A stretch of 64,000 nt of DNA from Gemmatimonadota bacterium. GTDB taxonomy: Bacteria; Gemmatimonadota; Gemmatimonadetes; Gemmatimonadales; Gemmatimonadaceae. A model generated the notes under the pieces. That model did not search any database and was not told where the DNA came from. It saw only the letters and a program-made list of their open reading frames with translations. The translations under genes were made by a program, and so were the position numbers. This document shows positions 1 through 7,868 of the stretch, one piece after another; position 1 is the first letter of the stretch; each line of letters opens with the position of its first letter. The stretch spans positions 1 to 64,000 of the forward strand of contig VHBO01000005.1 in the NCBI GenBank assembly GCA_016871895.1, in the 5' to 3' direction.

Positions 1-71
1 CGAGCCTCGGACCAGATCACATACCAGGGGTCGTCGGGCGTGCCGGTGGGCGGGTGGGCGGGTGCGTTCAC
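1..71 (-). CDS. Possible 5' end of an unidentified protein, running off the left edge
   Basis: On the minus strand a frame is open from an in-frame TGA near 107 to the window edge. A GTG at 71 could start it, giving an N-terminus that includes the stretch TPDDPWYVIWSEA. No ribosome binding site is evident before that GTG. It would lie about 110 bases downstream of kynureninase on the same strand, so it could be a third gene of the tryptophan-catabolism unit. Only about 23 codons are visible and I do not recognise the family. Confidence 0.3.
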   Translation of the reverse strand, partial: MNAPAHPPTGTPDDPWYVIWSEA

Positions 72-181
72 GCGGTGAAAATACCGCGGGAAAGTCCGTA
101 CTCCAAGTCAGGGTTGTTGCGGATGGACGGGGCGGTCGGCGGGGGTCCAGCCGCGGGTCGGCCTGCGGGTCGGCCTGCGCT

Positions 182-1456
182 CTACGTCACCGCCTGCCGC
201 ACCTGGAACCGCGGCGCCTGCCACACCCCCGTCCGCAGCACCTCCTCGATCGACGCCACCGCGCGGTCCACATCCGTGAACCGTAGGTAGAGCGGCGTGA
301 TCCCGAACCGCATCACCCCGGGCCCATCGGGCTGCACGCGGTAATCCCCGATCACCCCGCGCGCGATCAACGCCTGCATCACGGCGTACGCCGACGGGTG
401 TGCGACGCTCACGTGGCTCCCGCGCGGCTGGCCGATCGGCGGGCCGATGACCTCAGCCCCATACGTCCCACAGGTCGCGGCGACACGCGCCATCAACCGC
501 TCGCGTAGCGCTCGCGATTTGGCCGCCACCTGCGTGAGATCGGCCTCGAGCATCAGGTCCACCCCGACCTCGAGCGCCGCCAGCGACAAGATCGGCGGCG
601 TGCCACACTGCAGCCGCGCGATCCCCGGCGCGGGCGCGTACGCATCCTCGAACGCGAAGGGACGCGCGTGCCCGATCCATCCCCCCATCGGGGTCTCGAG
701 CGTCTCCTGATGCCGCTCGGCGACGAACACCATCGCCGGCGCGCCAGGCCCGCCGTTGAGGAACTTGTAGCCGCACCCGACGGCGTAGTCGGCACGCGCG
801 GCGTTCAGATCGATCGGCATCGCGCCGAGCGAATGACTGAGGTCCCAACACACACGCGCGCCCACGGCGTGTGCGGCCGCCGTGACCGCCACCATATCGT
901 ACAGCTCGGCGGTGCGGTAATGGACGTGCGTGAGCAGGACGAGCGCGGTGTCGGCGTCGCAGCGCGCCGCGATCTGCTCGCGCGGCACGAGCACGAGCCG
1001 GTGCCCCTTCCCCAGCGTGCGGATCGCTGACTCGATGAGATAGAGATCGGTGGGGAAGTTCCCGGGCTCGGAGAGGATCGTCTTCCGCTCGGGCTGCGCG
1101 GCGAGCGCGGCGTGGATGACCTTGTGGAGGTTCACCGAGGTGGAGTCGGCGACGACGACCTCGTGCGGCGCGGCCCCGACGAGCCGCGCGAGCTTGGCGC
1201 CCACACGCAACGGCGCCTCGATCCATCCGGCGGTGTTCCAGCTGCGGATGAGCCCTTCGCCCCACTCCTCACGCACGACGCTGGCGATCCGATCAGCGGC
1301 GCCCTTCGGCAGCGGGCCGAGGGAGTTGCCATCGAGATAGATGATGTCATCGGAGAGGTCGAAGCGCTCGCGGAAGGGCGCAAGCGGGTCGGCGGCGTCG
1401 AGGGCGGCGGCGTCCGCAGTGATGGGATCGAGTGGAGCGGGCATCGAGTGGGTCAT
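182..1456 (-). CDS. kynU: Kynureninase
   Basis: This is a PLP-dependent aminotransferase-fold enzyme that cleaves L-kynurenine to anthranilate and L-alanine. The protein has 424 residues, a normal length for the family. Visible landmarks are the N-terminal IIYLDGNSLGPLP, the STSVNLHK segment, WDLSHS around residue 204, and GCGYKFLNGGPG, whose lysine (about residue 231) is the expected Schiff-base lysine. The ATG at 1456 was chosen because family homology begins just after it and because longer versions would run into the upstream dioxygenase gene, whose stop lies 31 nt away. It follows the IDO gene on the same strand and is almost certainly cotranscribed, giving the first and third steps of tryptophan breakdown. 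The product anthranilate could enter the trp operon further along. Confidence 0.95.
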   Translation of the reverse strand: MTHSMPAPLDPITADAAALDAADPLAPFRERFDLSDDIIYLDGNSLGPLPKGAADRIASVVREEWGEGLIRSWNTAGWIEAPLRVGAKLARLVGAAPHEVVVADSTSVNLHKVIHAALAAQPERKTILSEPGNFPTDLYLIESAIRTLGKGHRLVLVPREQIAARCDADTALVLLTHVHYRTAELYDMVAVTAAAHAVGARVCWDLSHSLGAMPIDLNAARADYAVGCGYKFLNGGPGAPAMVFVAERHQETLETPMGGWIGHARPFAFEDAYAPAPGIARLQCGTPPILSLAALEVGVDLMLEADLTQVAAKSRALRERLMARVAATCGTYGAEVIGPPIGQPRGSHVSVAHPSAYAVMQALIARGVIGDYRVQPDGPGVMRFGITPLYLRFTDVDRAVASIEEVLRTGVWQAPRFQVRQAVT

Positions 1457-1487
1457 CGGGGGGTCGTCGGGGTGCGCATTGGGGCGA

Positions 1488-2603
1488 TCATCGGACGAGA
1501 CGCGCCTGTTCGGTATCGCCCTGCGCGCCGCGCAGGAAATCCTCGAGCGCGGTGCCGCCGGTGCCGGTGGCATCCCGCGTGCCGGCGGGGGCAACGATGT
1601 AGTCGTGCGCGAGGCAGAGATGTGCGGCACGGAAGCGCGCGACGGCGTCGATCGCTGCATCGTAGGCGGCCCGGAGCGCGGGGCTCCCGGCTGCGGCGCG
1701 CGCGCGCACGCGTGACGTGCGCTCGACTTCCGTGACGAAAGCGCGATGCGGGGGCGGCATATAGTCGCGCACCATCCGCAGGTACGCGCCCGCCGGGGCA
1801 TCGGGGTGATGCACGCCGAGCACCGCATCGAAGGACTGGATGAGCGCGCTCTGCCCGGCACTGCCGCCGAGGTAGCGGCGCGGCGCATCATCGACGCCGT
1901 CGTAGATCACTCCTGGTGCGGGCCATCCGGTCACATAGGGGCGGACGCGATGGTAGTACGTGTGCGGATCGCACCACCGGCGCACCGCCTCGAGCGCGGC
2001 GTGCACATCCGGGAGGCCGGCGGTGAAGGCCTCGAGCTGCGCGCGCAGCGCGTCGTCGCTCCCATCCACCGACGCGGCGGCAGCGTCCCAAACAATGGCG
2101 AGCAGCGGCGCGCCGGCGAGCTCGACCCCCATCGACGCGATGAAGAACCAGTCTTCATCGACGCCGCCGAGGAAGCGGACGAGGGTGCGGGCGTTGTCGA
2201 CACCGAGGGGGCGCTGCGGATCGACGAGGGTCCAGTTGTGGAGCGTCATCGTCGCGTAGTGCGCGATCGGCGGACGCCCGAGCTGCGTGGCGAGGGTGCA
2301 GAGCGGAACGGCGACGACGGCGGGGAGGTGGAGATCGGGCGCGGCACCGCCCCAGACGTAGGCGTTCGCGTAGTGCGTCAGCAGCAAGAGGGCGCGCTCA
2401 CGCTCGGCGGGCGTATCGAGCGTCGCGAGGTCGAGGGGCGGAAGCGCGTGCAGCGCGTCACGAATGGTATGAGCGCGCAGGTGCGCGCTCAGGTTCGGGA
2501 CGAGGGCGTCCCAGGGGGCCGCGCCGGGCGGGAGTGCGTCGGGAATCGGCTCGGAGGGGACGAAGCCGGTGACGGGATCGATGCCGAAACGCGCGAGGGA
2601 CAT
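1488..2603 (-). CDS. Indoleamine 2,3-dioxygenase family protein
   Basis: This is a heme dioxygenase that opens the indole ring of tryptophan to give N-formylkynurenine. The 371-residue protein carries the IDO-type signature and not that of the bacterial tetrameric TDO. It has RPYVTGWPAPGVIYDGV around 221-237, then RYLGGSAGQSALIQSFD, the YMPPPHRAF segment near 281, FRAAH with the expected proximal heme histidine at about 328, and a C-terminal GTGGT loop near 347-351. All of these align with vertebrate IDO landmarks. It is the first gene of a two-gene unit with kynU. A TAGGAT hexamer ends 6 nt before the ATG and there is no ribosome binding site, so the transcript may be leaderless. It is divergent from the fumarase gene. 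Confidence 0.9.
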   Translation of the reverse strand: MSLARFGIDPVTGFVPSEPIPDALPPGAAPWDALVPNLSAHLRAHTIRDALHALPPLDLATLDTPAERERALLLLTHYANAYVWGGAAPDLHLPAVVAVPLCTLATQLGRPPIAHYATMTLHNWTLVDPQRPLGVDNARTLVRFLGGVDEDWFFIASMGVELAGAPLLAIVWDAAAASVDGSDDALRAQLEAFTAGLPDVHAALEAVRRWCDPHTYYHRVRPYVTGWPAPGVIYDGVDDAPRRYLGGSAGQSALIQSFDAVLGVHHPDAPAGAYLRMVRDYMPPPHRAFVTEVERTSRVRARAAAGSPALRAAYDAAIDAVARFRAAHLCLAHDYIVAPAGTRDATGTGGTALEDFLRGAQGDTEQARLVR

Positions 2604-2609
2604 AGGCGC

Positions 2610-2615
2610 ATCCTA
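2610..2615 (-). promoter_or_regulatory. Putative -10 element of a leaderless promoter for the IDO-kynU unit
   Basis: Read on the minus strand the hexamer is TAGGAT, matching TANNNT. It is separated from the ATG at 2603 by 6 nt, which would put the transcription start at or next to the start codon. No Shine-Dalgarno sequence is present. No convincing -35 box was found. The same spacing recurs at fumarase, yggX and the dsbD-like gene. Confidence 0.4.
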
Positions 2616-2667
2616 GCGAGGGCCCGGCGACCGATGTCATTCGGGGACTGTTCGGGGCGGTGGCGTG

Positions 2668-2673
2668 TATCTT
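2668..2673 (+). promoter_or_regulatory. Putative -10 element of a leaderless promoter for fumarase
   Basis: The hexamer TATCTT is followed by 6 nt and then the ATG at 2680. The stretch between holds no Shine-Dalgarno sequence. It sits in the 76-bp divergent gap shared with the IDO gene. A -35 element is not obvious. Confidence 0.4.
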
Positions 2674-2679
2674 TTTCGT

Positions 2680-4200
2680 ATGCCCACGACCATCCGGCAG
2701 GACGATTTCATCCAGTCGATCGCGGACGCGCTGCAACACATCTCGTACTACCATCCGCTCGACTACATCCACGCGCTCGGCGCGGCGTACGAGCGGGAAG
2801 AGAGCCCCGCCGCGAAGGACGCGATCGCGCAGATCCTGACGAACTCACGGATGTGCGCCGAGGGGCAGCGGCCCATCTGTCAGGACACCGGGAGCGTGGT
2901 GGTGTTCTTGAAGGTGGGGATGGCCGTGCGCTGGGAGACCACGCGCTCGATCCAGGAGATGGTGGACGAGGGGGTGCGGCGCGCGTATCTGCTGCCGGAG
3001 AACATCCTGCGCGCGTCGATCGTCGCGGATGCGGCGTTCACGCGGCGGAACACGCGCGACAACACGCCGGCGGTAGTGCACGTGGAGCTCGTACCGGGTG
3101 AGACGGTGGAGGTGAAGCTCGCGGCGAAGGGGGGCGGCTCGGAGAACAAGGCTAAGTTCGCGATGCTCAACCCGAGCGATTCGATCGTCGACTGGGTGTT
3201 GAAGACCGTCCCGCTGATGGGCGCGGGGTGGTGTCCGCCGGGGATGCTCGGCATCGGGATCGGCGGGAGCGCGGAGAAGGCGATGTTGCTCGCGAAGGAG
3301 TCGTTGATGGAGCACATCGATATGGCGCAGCTCAAGGCGCGCGGACCGCAGAGCAGGATCGAGGAGTTGCGGATCGAGTTGCACGACAAGATCAACGCGC
3401 TCGGGATCGGCGCGCAGGGGCTCGGTGGGCTCTCGACGGTGCTCGACGTGAAGATCTGGGATTTTCCGACGCACGCGGCGTCGAAGCCGATCGCGATGAT
3501 CCCCAACTGTGCGGCGACGCGCCACGCGCACTTCACACTCGACGGGAGCGGGGTGGCGCAGCTCCCGATCCCGCGGCTCGAGGATTGGCCCGCGGTGACG
3601 TGGCGCCCCGACGCGAACGCGACGCGGGTGAACCTCGACACGTTGACGCGCGCGGAGGTGGAATCGTGGACGGCCGGCGACCGGCTGCTGTTGAGTGGCC
3701 GGATGCTCACCGGGCGCGACGCGGCACACAAGCGGATCGCGGATTGCTTCGCGAAGGGGGAGCCGTTGCCCGAGGGCGTCGACTTCACGAACCGTGTGAT
3801 CTATTACGTGGGTCCGGTCGATCCCGTGCGCGATGAGGCGGTGGGGCCCGCGGGCCCGACGACGGCGACGCGGATGGACAAGTTCACCGAGATGATGCTC
3901 GACAAGACCGGGCTCATCGCGATGGTCGGGAAGGCAGAGCGGGGGCCGACGGGGCTCGAGGCGATCCGGAAGCATCGCGCCGCGTATCTGATGGCGGTGG
4001 GGGGCGCGGCGTATCTCGTCTCGAAGGCGATCCGGAAGTCGCGCGTGGTGGCGTTCGCCGATCTCGGGATGGAGGCGATCTACGAGTTCGAGGTGGAGGA
4101 GATGCCGGTGACGGTGGCGGTGGACGCGTCGGGCCGGAACGTGCACGAGGAGGGGCCGAAGGAGTGGCAGCAGCGGATCCGCGCGCTGCCGGTGCTGTGA
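2680..4200 (+). CDS. fumA: Fumarate hydratase, class I (4Fe-4S)
   Basis: This cytoplasmic TCA-cycle enzyme interconverts fumarate and L-malate. The 506-residue protein covers both the alpha and beta domains of the fused class I fumarases. The three expected cluster cysteines lie in GQRPICQDTGS (about residue 67), in AGWCPPGMLGIGIGGSAEKA (about 186) and in MIPNCAATRHAHF (about 278). The C-terminal part has GRMLTGRDAAHKRI and the FADLGMEAIYEFEVE segment. An ATG five codons upstream (2665) exists. I prefer 2680 because TATCTT would then be a leaderless -10 and family homology begins there. It is divergent from the kynurenine pair. A small secreted-protein gene starts 2 nt after its stop, so the two are probably cotranscribed. 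Confidence 0.93.
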   Translation: MPTTIRQDDFIQSIADALQHISYYHPLDYIHALGAAYEREESPAAKDAIAQILTNSRMCAEGQRPICQDTGSVVVFLKVGMAVRWETTRSIQEMVDEGVRRAYLLPENILRASIVADAAFTRRNTRDNTPAVVHVELVPGETVEVKLAAKGGGSENKAKFAMLNPSDSIVDWVLKTVPLMGAGWCPPGMLGIGIGGSAEKAMLLAKESLMEHIDMAQLKARGPQSRIEELRIELHDKINALGIGAQGLGGLSTVLDVKIWDFPTHAASKPIAMIPNCAATRHAHFTLDGSGVAQLPIPRLEDWPAVTWRPDANATRVNLDTLTRAEVESWTAGDRLLLSGRMLTGRDAAHKRIADCFAKGEPLPEGVDFTNRVIYYVGPVDPVRDEAVGPAGPTTATRMDKFTEMMLDKTGLIAMVGKAERGPTGLEAIRKHRAAYLMAVGGAAYLVSKAIRKSRVVAFADLGMEAIYEFEVEEMPVTVAVDASGRNVHEEGPKEWQQRIRALPVL

Positions 4201-4202
4201 GG

Positions 4203-4694
4203 ATGTCGATGATGCGCCTCGCCCGCCTCGCGAGCGTCTTCGTCGCGTTCTCGCTGCTCCCCCGCACCGCCGCCGCGCAGGGCGTCAGCGGTCCCTCGAC
4301 CGACTCCGCGCGGATCCACGCCGTCGTGGTGCAGCTCTTCGACGCGATGCGCGCACGGGACACGGCGGTGATCCGATCGCTCTTCGTGCCGAACGCGTCG
4401 ATGCAATCGCTTCGGGATACGGCGGTCGTGTTCGACCGGGTGGATGGATGGGTGACGTCGATCGCGCGCGCGCCGCAGGGGGTGCTCCTCGACGAGCGGA
4501 TCGGCGCGCCGACGATCCAGATCGACGGGCCGTTGGCGACGGTCTGGGTGGAGTACTGGTTCTTCGTGGGGCCGCGCTTCTCGCACTGCGGGGTGGACGC
4601 CTTCCAGCTGCTGCAGGGGGCGGGGCGATGGCGGATCTTCTCGATTGTGGACACGCGTAGGACCGCGGGGTGCGGGGAACCTCCGGGGCGTTAG
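4203..4694 (+). CDS. Secreted NTF2/SnoaL-like protein
   Basis: The 163-residue protein begins with a clear signal peptide (MRLARL, a hydrophobic run, then TAAAQ as cut site). The mature part resembles the SnoaL/NTF2-like fold of small alpha+beta barrels: an N-terminal helix containing VVQLFDAMRARDTAVIRSLFVPNA, then strands with VWVEYWFFVG and a final strand with GRWRIFSIVDTRR. Many such proteins in this fold have no assigned activity, and no catalytic residues can be named here. Three in-frame ATGs lie at 4203, 4209 and 4212, and I used the first. It starts 2 nt after the fumarase stop. Confidence 0.8.
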   Translation: MSMMRLARLASVFVAFSLLPRTAAAQGVSGPSTDSARIHAVVVQLFDAMRARDTAVIRSLFVPNASMQSLRDTAVVFDRVDGWVTSIARAPQGVLLDERIGAPTIQIDGPLATVWVEYWFFVGPRFSHCGVDAFQLLQGAGRWRIFSIVDTRRTAGCGEPPGR

Positions 4695-4809
4695 TGGGGT
4701 AGGCGCGTCAGCGTTTCCCTGTTGGCGTTGCGGAAAATCCCGACCACTTTGATTCCGTTAGCTTTCGGTGGTGCGCAGCTGGCCATCGACGTCGCACAAG
4801 GACCCCCGG

Positions 4810-5019
4810 ATGCGGAAGCCACGGCCCAACTCATACAACCCGGCCCAAGCGCTGTACCTGGTCGCGAACGACCGGCAAGGCGCGCCTTTGAGTTGTCCGT
4901 CGTGCACGGGGGCAATCGACCGGTCGCCGCCGAAGATGCCGCCGGCGCCACGGACGCACGTGACGTTGACGTGCACGAAATGCGGACGGGTGGCGAGGTA
5001 TATCGCTGGACTACAGTGA
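4810..5019 (+). CDS. Small zinc-ribbon protein
   Basis: The 69-residue protein has two Cys pairs, CPSC in the middle and CTKC near the C-terminus, spaced like a zinc ribbon that binds one zinc ion. The start ATG at 4810 has an AAGG-type ribosome binding site about 9 nt upstream. The N-terminus is basic and contains NPAQALYLV. No signal peptide or membrane segment is present. It could be a nucleic-acid- or protein-binding module, but I do not recognise a named family. The 115 bases before it hold no gene. Confidence 0.65.
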   Translation: MRKPRPNSYNPAQALYLVANDRQGAPLSCPSCTGAIDRSPPKMPPAPRTHVTLTCTKCGRVARYIAGLQ

Positions 5020-5029
5020 GACAGGTGAG

Positions 5030-5046
5030 AGGGGTCAGGGGTCAGG
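5030..5046 (+). repeat. Short tandem AGGGGTC repeat
   Basis: AGGGGTC occurs twice in tandem and is followed by AGG, just upstream of the VanX-like gene. A related tract with three AGGG(G/C)TC-type units is at 38451-38481, upstream of the amidohydrolase. The purine-rich copy may double as a ribosome binding region here. Confidence 0.4.
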
Positions 5047-5053
5047 TGGCTCC

Positions 5054-5767
5054 GTGAGGCTCCTCCCTCTCCGCTCGACCCTCTCGCTCCTCCTGCTGCT
5101 CGGCGCCGGGAGTCTCGGCGCGCAGGCCACTCCCTTCCGCATCACGCCGCGCCGGCCGATCGCCGAGTTCCGTGCCGAGGCGTTGGCGGCGACGCCGCCG
5201 GTGGAGACGGGGAAAGCAGCGCACGATCTCGTCGATCTCACGGCGGTCGATGCGCGGATCCGGCTCGACATCCGCTACGCGACGGCGGACAACTTTATGG
5301 GTGTGGCGATGTATGAGCGCGCGACGGCGCGGCTCCAGCGGCCGGCAGCGGAGGCGTTGGGGCGGGTGCAACGCGCGCTCGCGGCGGAGGGGCTGGGGCT
5401 CCTCGTGTTCGATGCGTACCGGCCCTGGTACGTGACGAAGATGTTCTGGGAGGCGACGCCCGACTCGCAGCGGGTCTTCGTCGCGGACCCGAGCCGTGGC
5501 TCACGGCACAACCGCGGCGCCGCGGTGGACCTGACGCTCTACGACCTCCGGACGGGGGCGCCGCTCCCGATGCCGAGCGGGTACGACGAGTTCACGGAGC
5601 GAGCGTACCCGGACTTCGCAGGGGGCACCGAGGTCGAGCGGGCGAACCGGGCGCGGCTGCGGCGGGCGATGGAGGCCGAGGGGTTCACAGTGTACGAGGC
5701 GGAGTGGTGGCACTTCGACTTCCGAGGTTGGGCGGGTTGGGCGATCGGCAATAGCCCGGGTGTGTAG
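5054..5767 (+). CDS. D-alanyl-D-alanine dipeptidase (VanX/DdpX-like, M15D)
   Basis: This is an exported zinc dipeptidase expected to hydrolyse D-Ala-D-Ala, for cell-wall turnover or D-Ala recovery. The 237-residue protein starts with a signal peptide ending at LGAQ. The zinc and catalytic residues are in place: H152 and D159 in SRHNRGAAVDL, and E217 and H220 in EAEWWHFDF. These have the same 7- and 3-residue spacings as VanX H116/D123 and E181/H184. AYRPWY around 121 carries the conserved arginine. The start is GTG, with an AGGTGG a few bases upstream. Nothing nearby resembles vanHA or a VanRS system, so a resistance role is not indicated. Confidence 0.88.
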   Translation: MRLLPLRSTLSLLLLLGAGSLGAQATPFRITPRRPIAEFRAEALAATPPVETGKAAHDLVDLTAVDARIRLDIRYATADNFMGVAMYERATARLQRPAAEALGRVQRALAAEGLGLLVFDAYRPWYVTKMFWEATPDSQRVFVADPSRGSRHNRGAAVDLTLYDLRTGAPLPMPSGYDEFTERAYPDFAGGTEVERANRARLRRAMEAEGFTVYEAEWWHFDFRGWAGWAIGNSPGV

Positions 5768-5775
5768 TCGCTGGA

Positions 5776-5814
5776 GGCTGAATGCTTGAAGCTTTCAGCT
5801 TTCAGCATCGAGCC
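5776..5814 (+). terminator. Imperfect inverted repeat after the dipeptidase gene
   Basis: Outer arms GGCT/AGCC enclose a longer imperfect pairing of ATGCTTGAAGC (5782-5792) with GCTTTCAGCAT (5798-5808), with two mismatches. TTTCAGC is also repeated in tandem. It lies 9 nt after the stop codon and no U-tract follows. It may be a terminator or simply an intergenic repeat. Confidence 0.4.
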
Positions 5815-5832
5815 TTCCTCCCTTTCCCCGAG

Positions 5833-5838
5833 TAGATT
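5833..5838 (+). promoter_or_regulatory. Putative -10 element of a leaderless promoter for yggX
   Basis: TAGATT is followed by 6 nt (CCCCCT) and then the ATG at 5845. No ribosome binding site is present between them. The spacing is identical to that at fumarase and IDO. Confidence 0.4.
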
Positions 5839-5844
5839 CCCCCT

Positions 5845-6123
5845 ATGCCCGACATCACCTGCCTCCGCTGCGGCCAATCCAAGGCCGGCTTCGAGAAGTC
5901 TCCCTTCCCCGGCGCGATCGGCGCGCGGATCCTCGAGGGGACCTGCCCTGACTGCTGGGCGCAGTGGCTGAAGCAGCAGACGATGCTGATCAACCACTAC
6001 GGCCTGAACGTGATGGACCCGCAGGCGCGCCAGTTCCTCACCAAGAACATGGACGCCTTCCTCTTCCGTGCGGGCCAGCTCGACGAGGTGGATACGTCGA
6101 AGCAGGGGACGATCGCCCACTGA
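5845..6123 (+). CDS. yggX: YggX-like Fe(II)-trafficking / oxidative damage protection protein
   Basis: The 92-residue protein matches the YggX family over its whole length. It has a PFPGAIGARILE segment like PGELGKRIY of the E. coli protein, then WAQWLKQQTMLINHYGLN (E. coli WAQWQHKQTMLIN) and NMDAFLF. YggX is linked to iron handling and protection of Fe-S clusters. This version has two CxxC pairs, CLRC at residues 6-9 and CPDC at about 34-37, where the E. coli protein has a single N-terminal Cys, so it may bind a metal such as zinc or iron directly. Its stop overlaps the start of the regulator gene that follows. Confidence 0.85.
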   Translation: MPDITCLRCGQSKAGFEKSPFPGAIGARILEGTCPDCWAQWLKQQTMLINHYGLNVMDPQARQFLTKNMDAFLFRAGQLDEVDTSKQGTIAH

Positions 6124-6689
6124 CGGCGATCGACCTCGTCTGTCTGACGCGCCTCGACGGCGCGCTGGCCGTCCTCGTGCGCACCGGGGGGACGTGCCCC
6201 TGGGTCGCCCTCCCGAAGGGGAAGACGCTCGACGCGACCGCGGCCCGCCTCGCGAAGCAGACGCTCGGTCGCGCCCCGGCGTGGCTCGCCCAAGTGGGCG
6301 CGCTCGGCGACGGGTCGGCGCATCCGTCCCGCGCGGCGGTGACGGTGACGTATGTGGCGGTGGTGCGCGAGGGGATCGACGCGCCGACGGGGGCGCGCTG
6401 GGTGGCGATCGACGCGGTGCGCGGGCTGCCCGCGCGCCAGCGGACGGCGATGACGACCGCGGTGCGCGCGCTGCGCGACCGGATGGAACGCGACGGAATC
6501 GCGTTCCACCTGCTGCCAGAGCGCTTCACCCTCGCAGCGCTGCAGGCGACGTACGAACTCCTGCTGGAGAAGCGGCTCCACAAGGCGAGCTTCCGGCGCA
6601 CACTCGCGGCGGCAGGGTTGGTGGAGGCGACCGACGCGTGGCGGAGTGAGGGGCGAGGCAGACCGGCGCAGGAGTTCAGGCGCATATGA
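6120..6689 (+). CDS. NrtR-like regulator: degenerate Nudix domain plus winged helix
   Basis: The C-terminal third has the hallmark of the NrtR winged helix: FTLAALQATYELLLEKRLHKASFRR, then LVEAT and GRGRPAQEFRR. The N-terminal 110 residues align in position with a Nudix domain (WVALPKGKTL, RWVAIDAVRGLP), but the catalytic REUxEE box is not recognisable. This is normal for regulators that only sense an ADP-ribose-type ligand. The known family controls NAD metabolism, but the target here is unknown. No ATG, GTG or TTG gives a sensible start. The best candidate is CTG at 6120, overlapping the yggX stop as CTGA, with AGGGGA about 10 nt upstream. Its own stop overlaps the next gene as ATGA. Confidence 0.75.
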   Translation: MTAIDLVCLTRLDGALAVLVRTGGTCPWVALPKGKTLDATAARLAKQTLGRAPAWLAQVGALGDGSAHPSRAAVTVTYVAVVREGIDAPTGARWVAIDAVRGLPARQRTAMTTAVRALRDRMERDGIAFHLLPERFTLAALQATYELLLEKRLHKASFRRTLAAAGLVEATDAWRSEGRGRPAQEFRRI

Positions 6690-7864
6690 CGAGCCGATAC
6701 GCGCGGCATCTGGTGCTGCCGCAGGTGGGGCCCGAGGGGCAGGCCGCGCTCGGGCGCGCGCGGGTCCTGATCGTCGGCGTGGGGGGGCTCGGATCCCCCG
6801 CCGCGCTGTATCTCGCCGCCGCAGGTGTGGGGACGTTGGGACTCGTCGACCACGACACCGTCGCGCTGCACAACCTCCAGCGGCAGGTGCTCTTCGACAC
6901 GGCGAGTATCGACGCGCCGAAGACGGCGGCCGCGCGCGCCCGACTCGAGGCGCTGAACCCCGAGGTGCGGATTGACACCTGGCAGACGGCGCTCACCCGC
7001 GCGAACGCGCGCGGGATCGTCGCCGACTACGACGTGGTCCTCGACTGCACCGACGCCTTCGCGACGCGCTACCTCCTGAACGACGCCTGCGTCCTCGAGC
7101 GGAAGCCGCTCGTGCAGGCGAGCGTGCACCGCTTCGAGGGACGGCTCAGCGTGTACGCGACGACCGACGGCCCCTGCTACCGCTGCGTCCACCCGGAACC
7201 ACCGGCACCGGGGAGCGTCGCCGACTGCGCCAGCGGCGGCGTGCTCGGCGTGCTTCCGGGCACGCTCGGCGCGCTGCAGGCGACGGAAGCGATCAAGCTG
7301 CTCCTCCGCATCGGCGACCCGCTCATCGGGCGCCTGTTGCTCGTGGACGCGCTTGGCGCGCGGATGCACGAGGTCGCGATCGCGCGGGATGCGGGGTGCG
7401 TCTGGTGCGCGACGAGGGCGCGGACGGAGCTGCTCGACGATTACGAGGCGTTCTGTGGGGTGCCGACGACGGGGGAGCCGCGCGTGACGGGCGAGCCGCG
7501 CGACACGACGCGCGACGCGACCGACGGCGGCTCAGCTGCGGAGACGCCGCGGGCGATCGACCCGGAAGCGCTCTCGGTACGCCTCGCCAAGGGAGACCCG
7601 CTCGTCGTCCTCGACGTGCGCGAAGGATGGGAGGTCGAGATCGCCGCCCTCGAGGGGAGCACGCACATCCCGATGGCGGAGGTACCGCGCCGCCACAGCG
7701 AGCTCCCGCGCGACCGCGACATCGTGGTGCTCTGCCATCACGGAATGCGGAGCGCGATGGTGGCGGAGTACCTGCGGAGCGCGGGGTTCGGCCGGGTGAT
7801 CAATCTGACCGGCGGTATCGATCGGTGGAGTGTGGTGGTGGATCGGAGTGTGAGTCGGTACTGA
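6686..7864 (+). CDS. moeZ: MoeB/MoeZ-type adenylyltransferase with rhodanese domain
   Basis: The protein activates the C-terminal glycine of a ubiquitin-like sulfur carrier (MoaD, ThiS or CysO type) by adenylation, and may then load sulfur through its rhodanese domain. Of 392 residues, the first 250 or so form the ThiF/E1 domain: GVGGLGSP nucleotide loop around residue 32, NLQRQ, DCTDAF, and two zinc-binding pairs, CYRC (near 169) and CVWC (near 238). The C-terminal rhodanese has its active cysteine at residue 350 in CHHGMRSA. The family acts in molybdopterin, thiamine or cysteine biosynthesis. The context (yggX and an NrtR-like regulator) does not decide which. The start overlaps the upstream stop as ATGA. 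Confidence 0.9.
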   Translation: MTSRYARHLVLPQVGPEGQAALGRARVLIVGVGGLGSPAALYLAAAGVGTLGLVDHDTVALHNLQRQVLFDTASIDAPKTAAARARLEALNPEVRIDTWQTALTRANARGIVADYDVVLDCTDAFATRYLLNDACVLERKPLVQASVHRFEGRLSVYATTDGPCYRCVHPEPPAPGSVADCASGGVLGVLPGTLGALQATEAIKLLLRIGDPLIGRLLLVDALGARMHEVAIARDAGCVWCATRARTELLDDYEAFCGVPTTGEPRVTGEPRDTTRDATDGGSAAETPRAIDPEALSVRLAKGDPLVVLDVREGWEVEIAALEGSTHIPMAEVPRRHSELPRDRDIVVLCHHGMRSAMVAEYLRSAGFGRVINLTGGIDRWSVVVDRSVSRY

Positions 7865-7868
7865 GGCG

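Noticed and set aside
1457-1891. N-terminal extension of kynureninase to 1891
   Set aside because: The extension overlaps the 3' end of the IDO gene, is low-complexity, and has no family homology. Homology starts after 1456.
5054-5767. Vancomycin-resistance cluster
   Set aside because: The VanX-like dipeptidase has no VanH, VanA/B-type ligase or VanRS next to it. The Ddl-like ATP-grasp at 57406 is far away and diverged.
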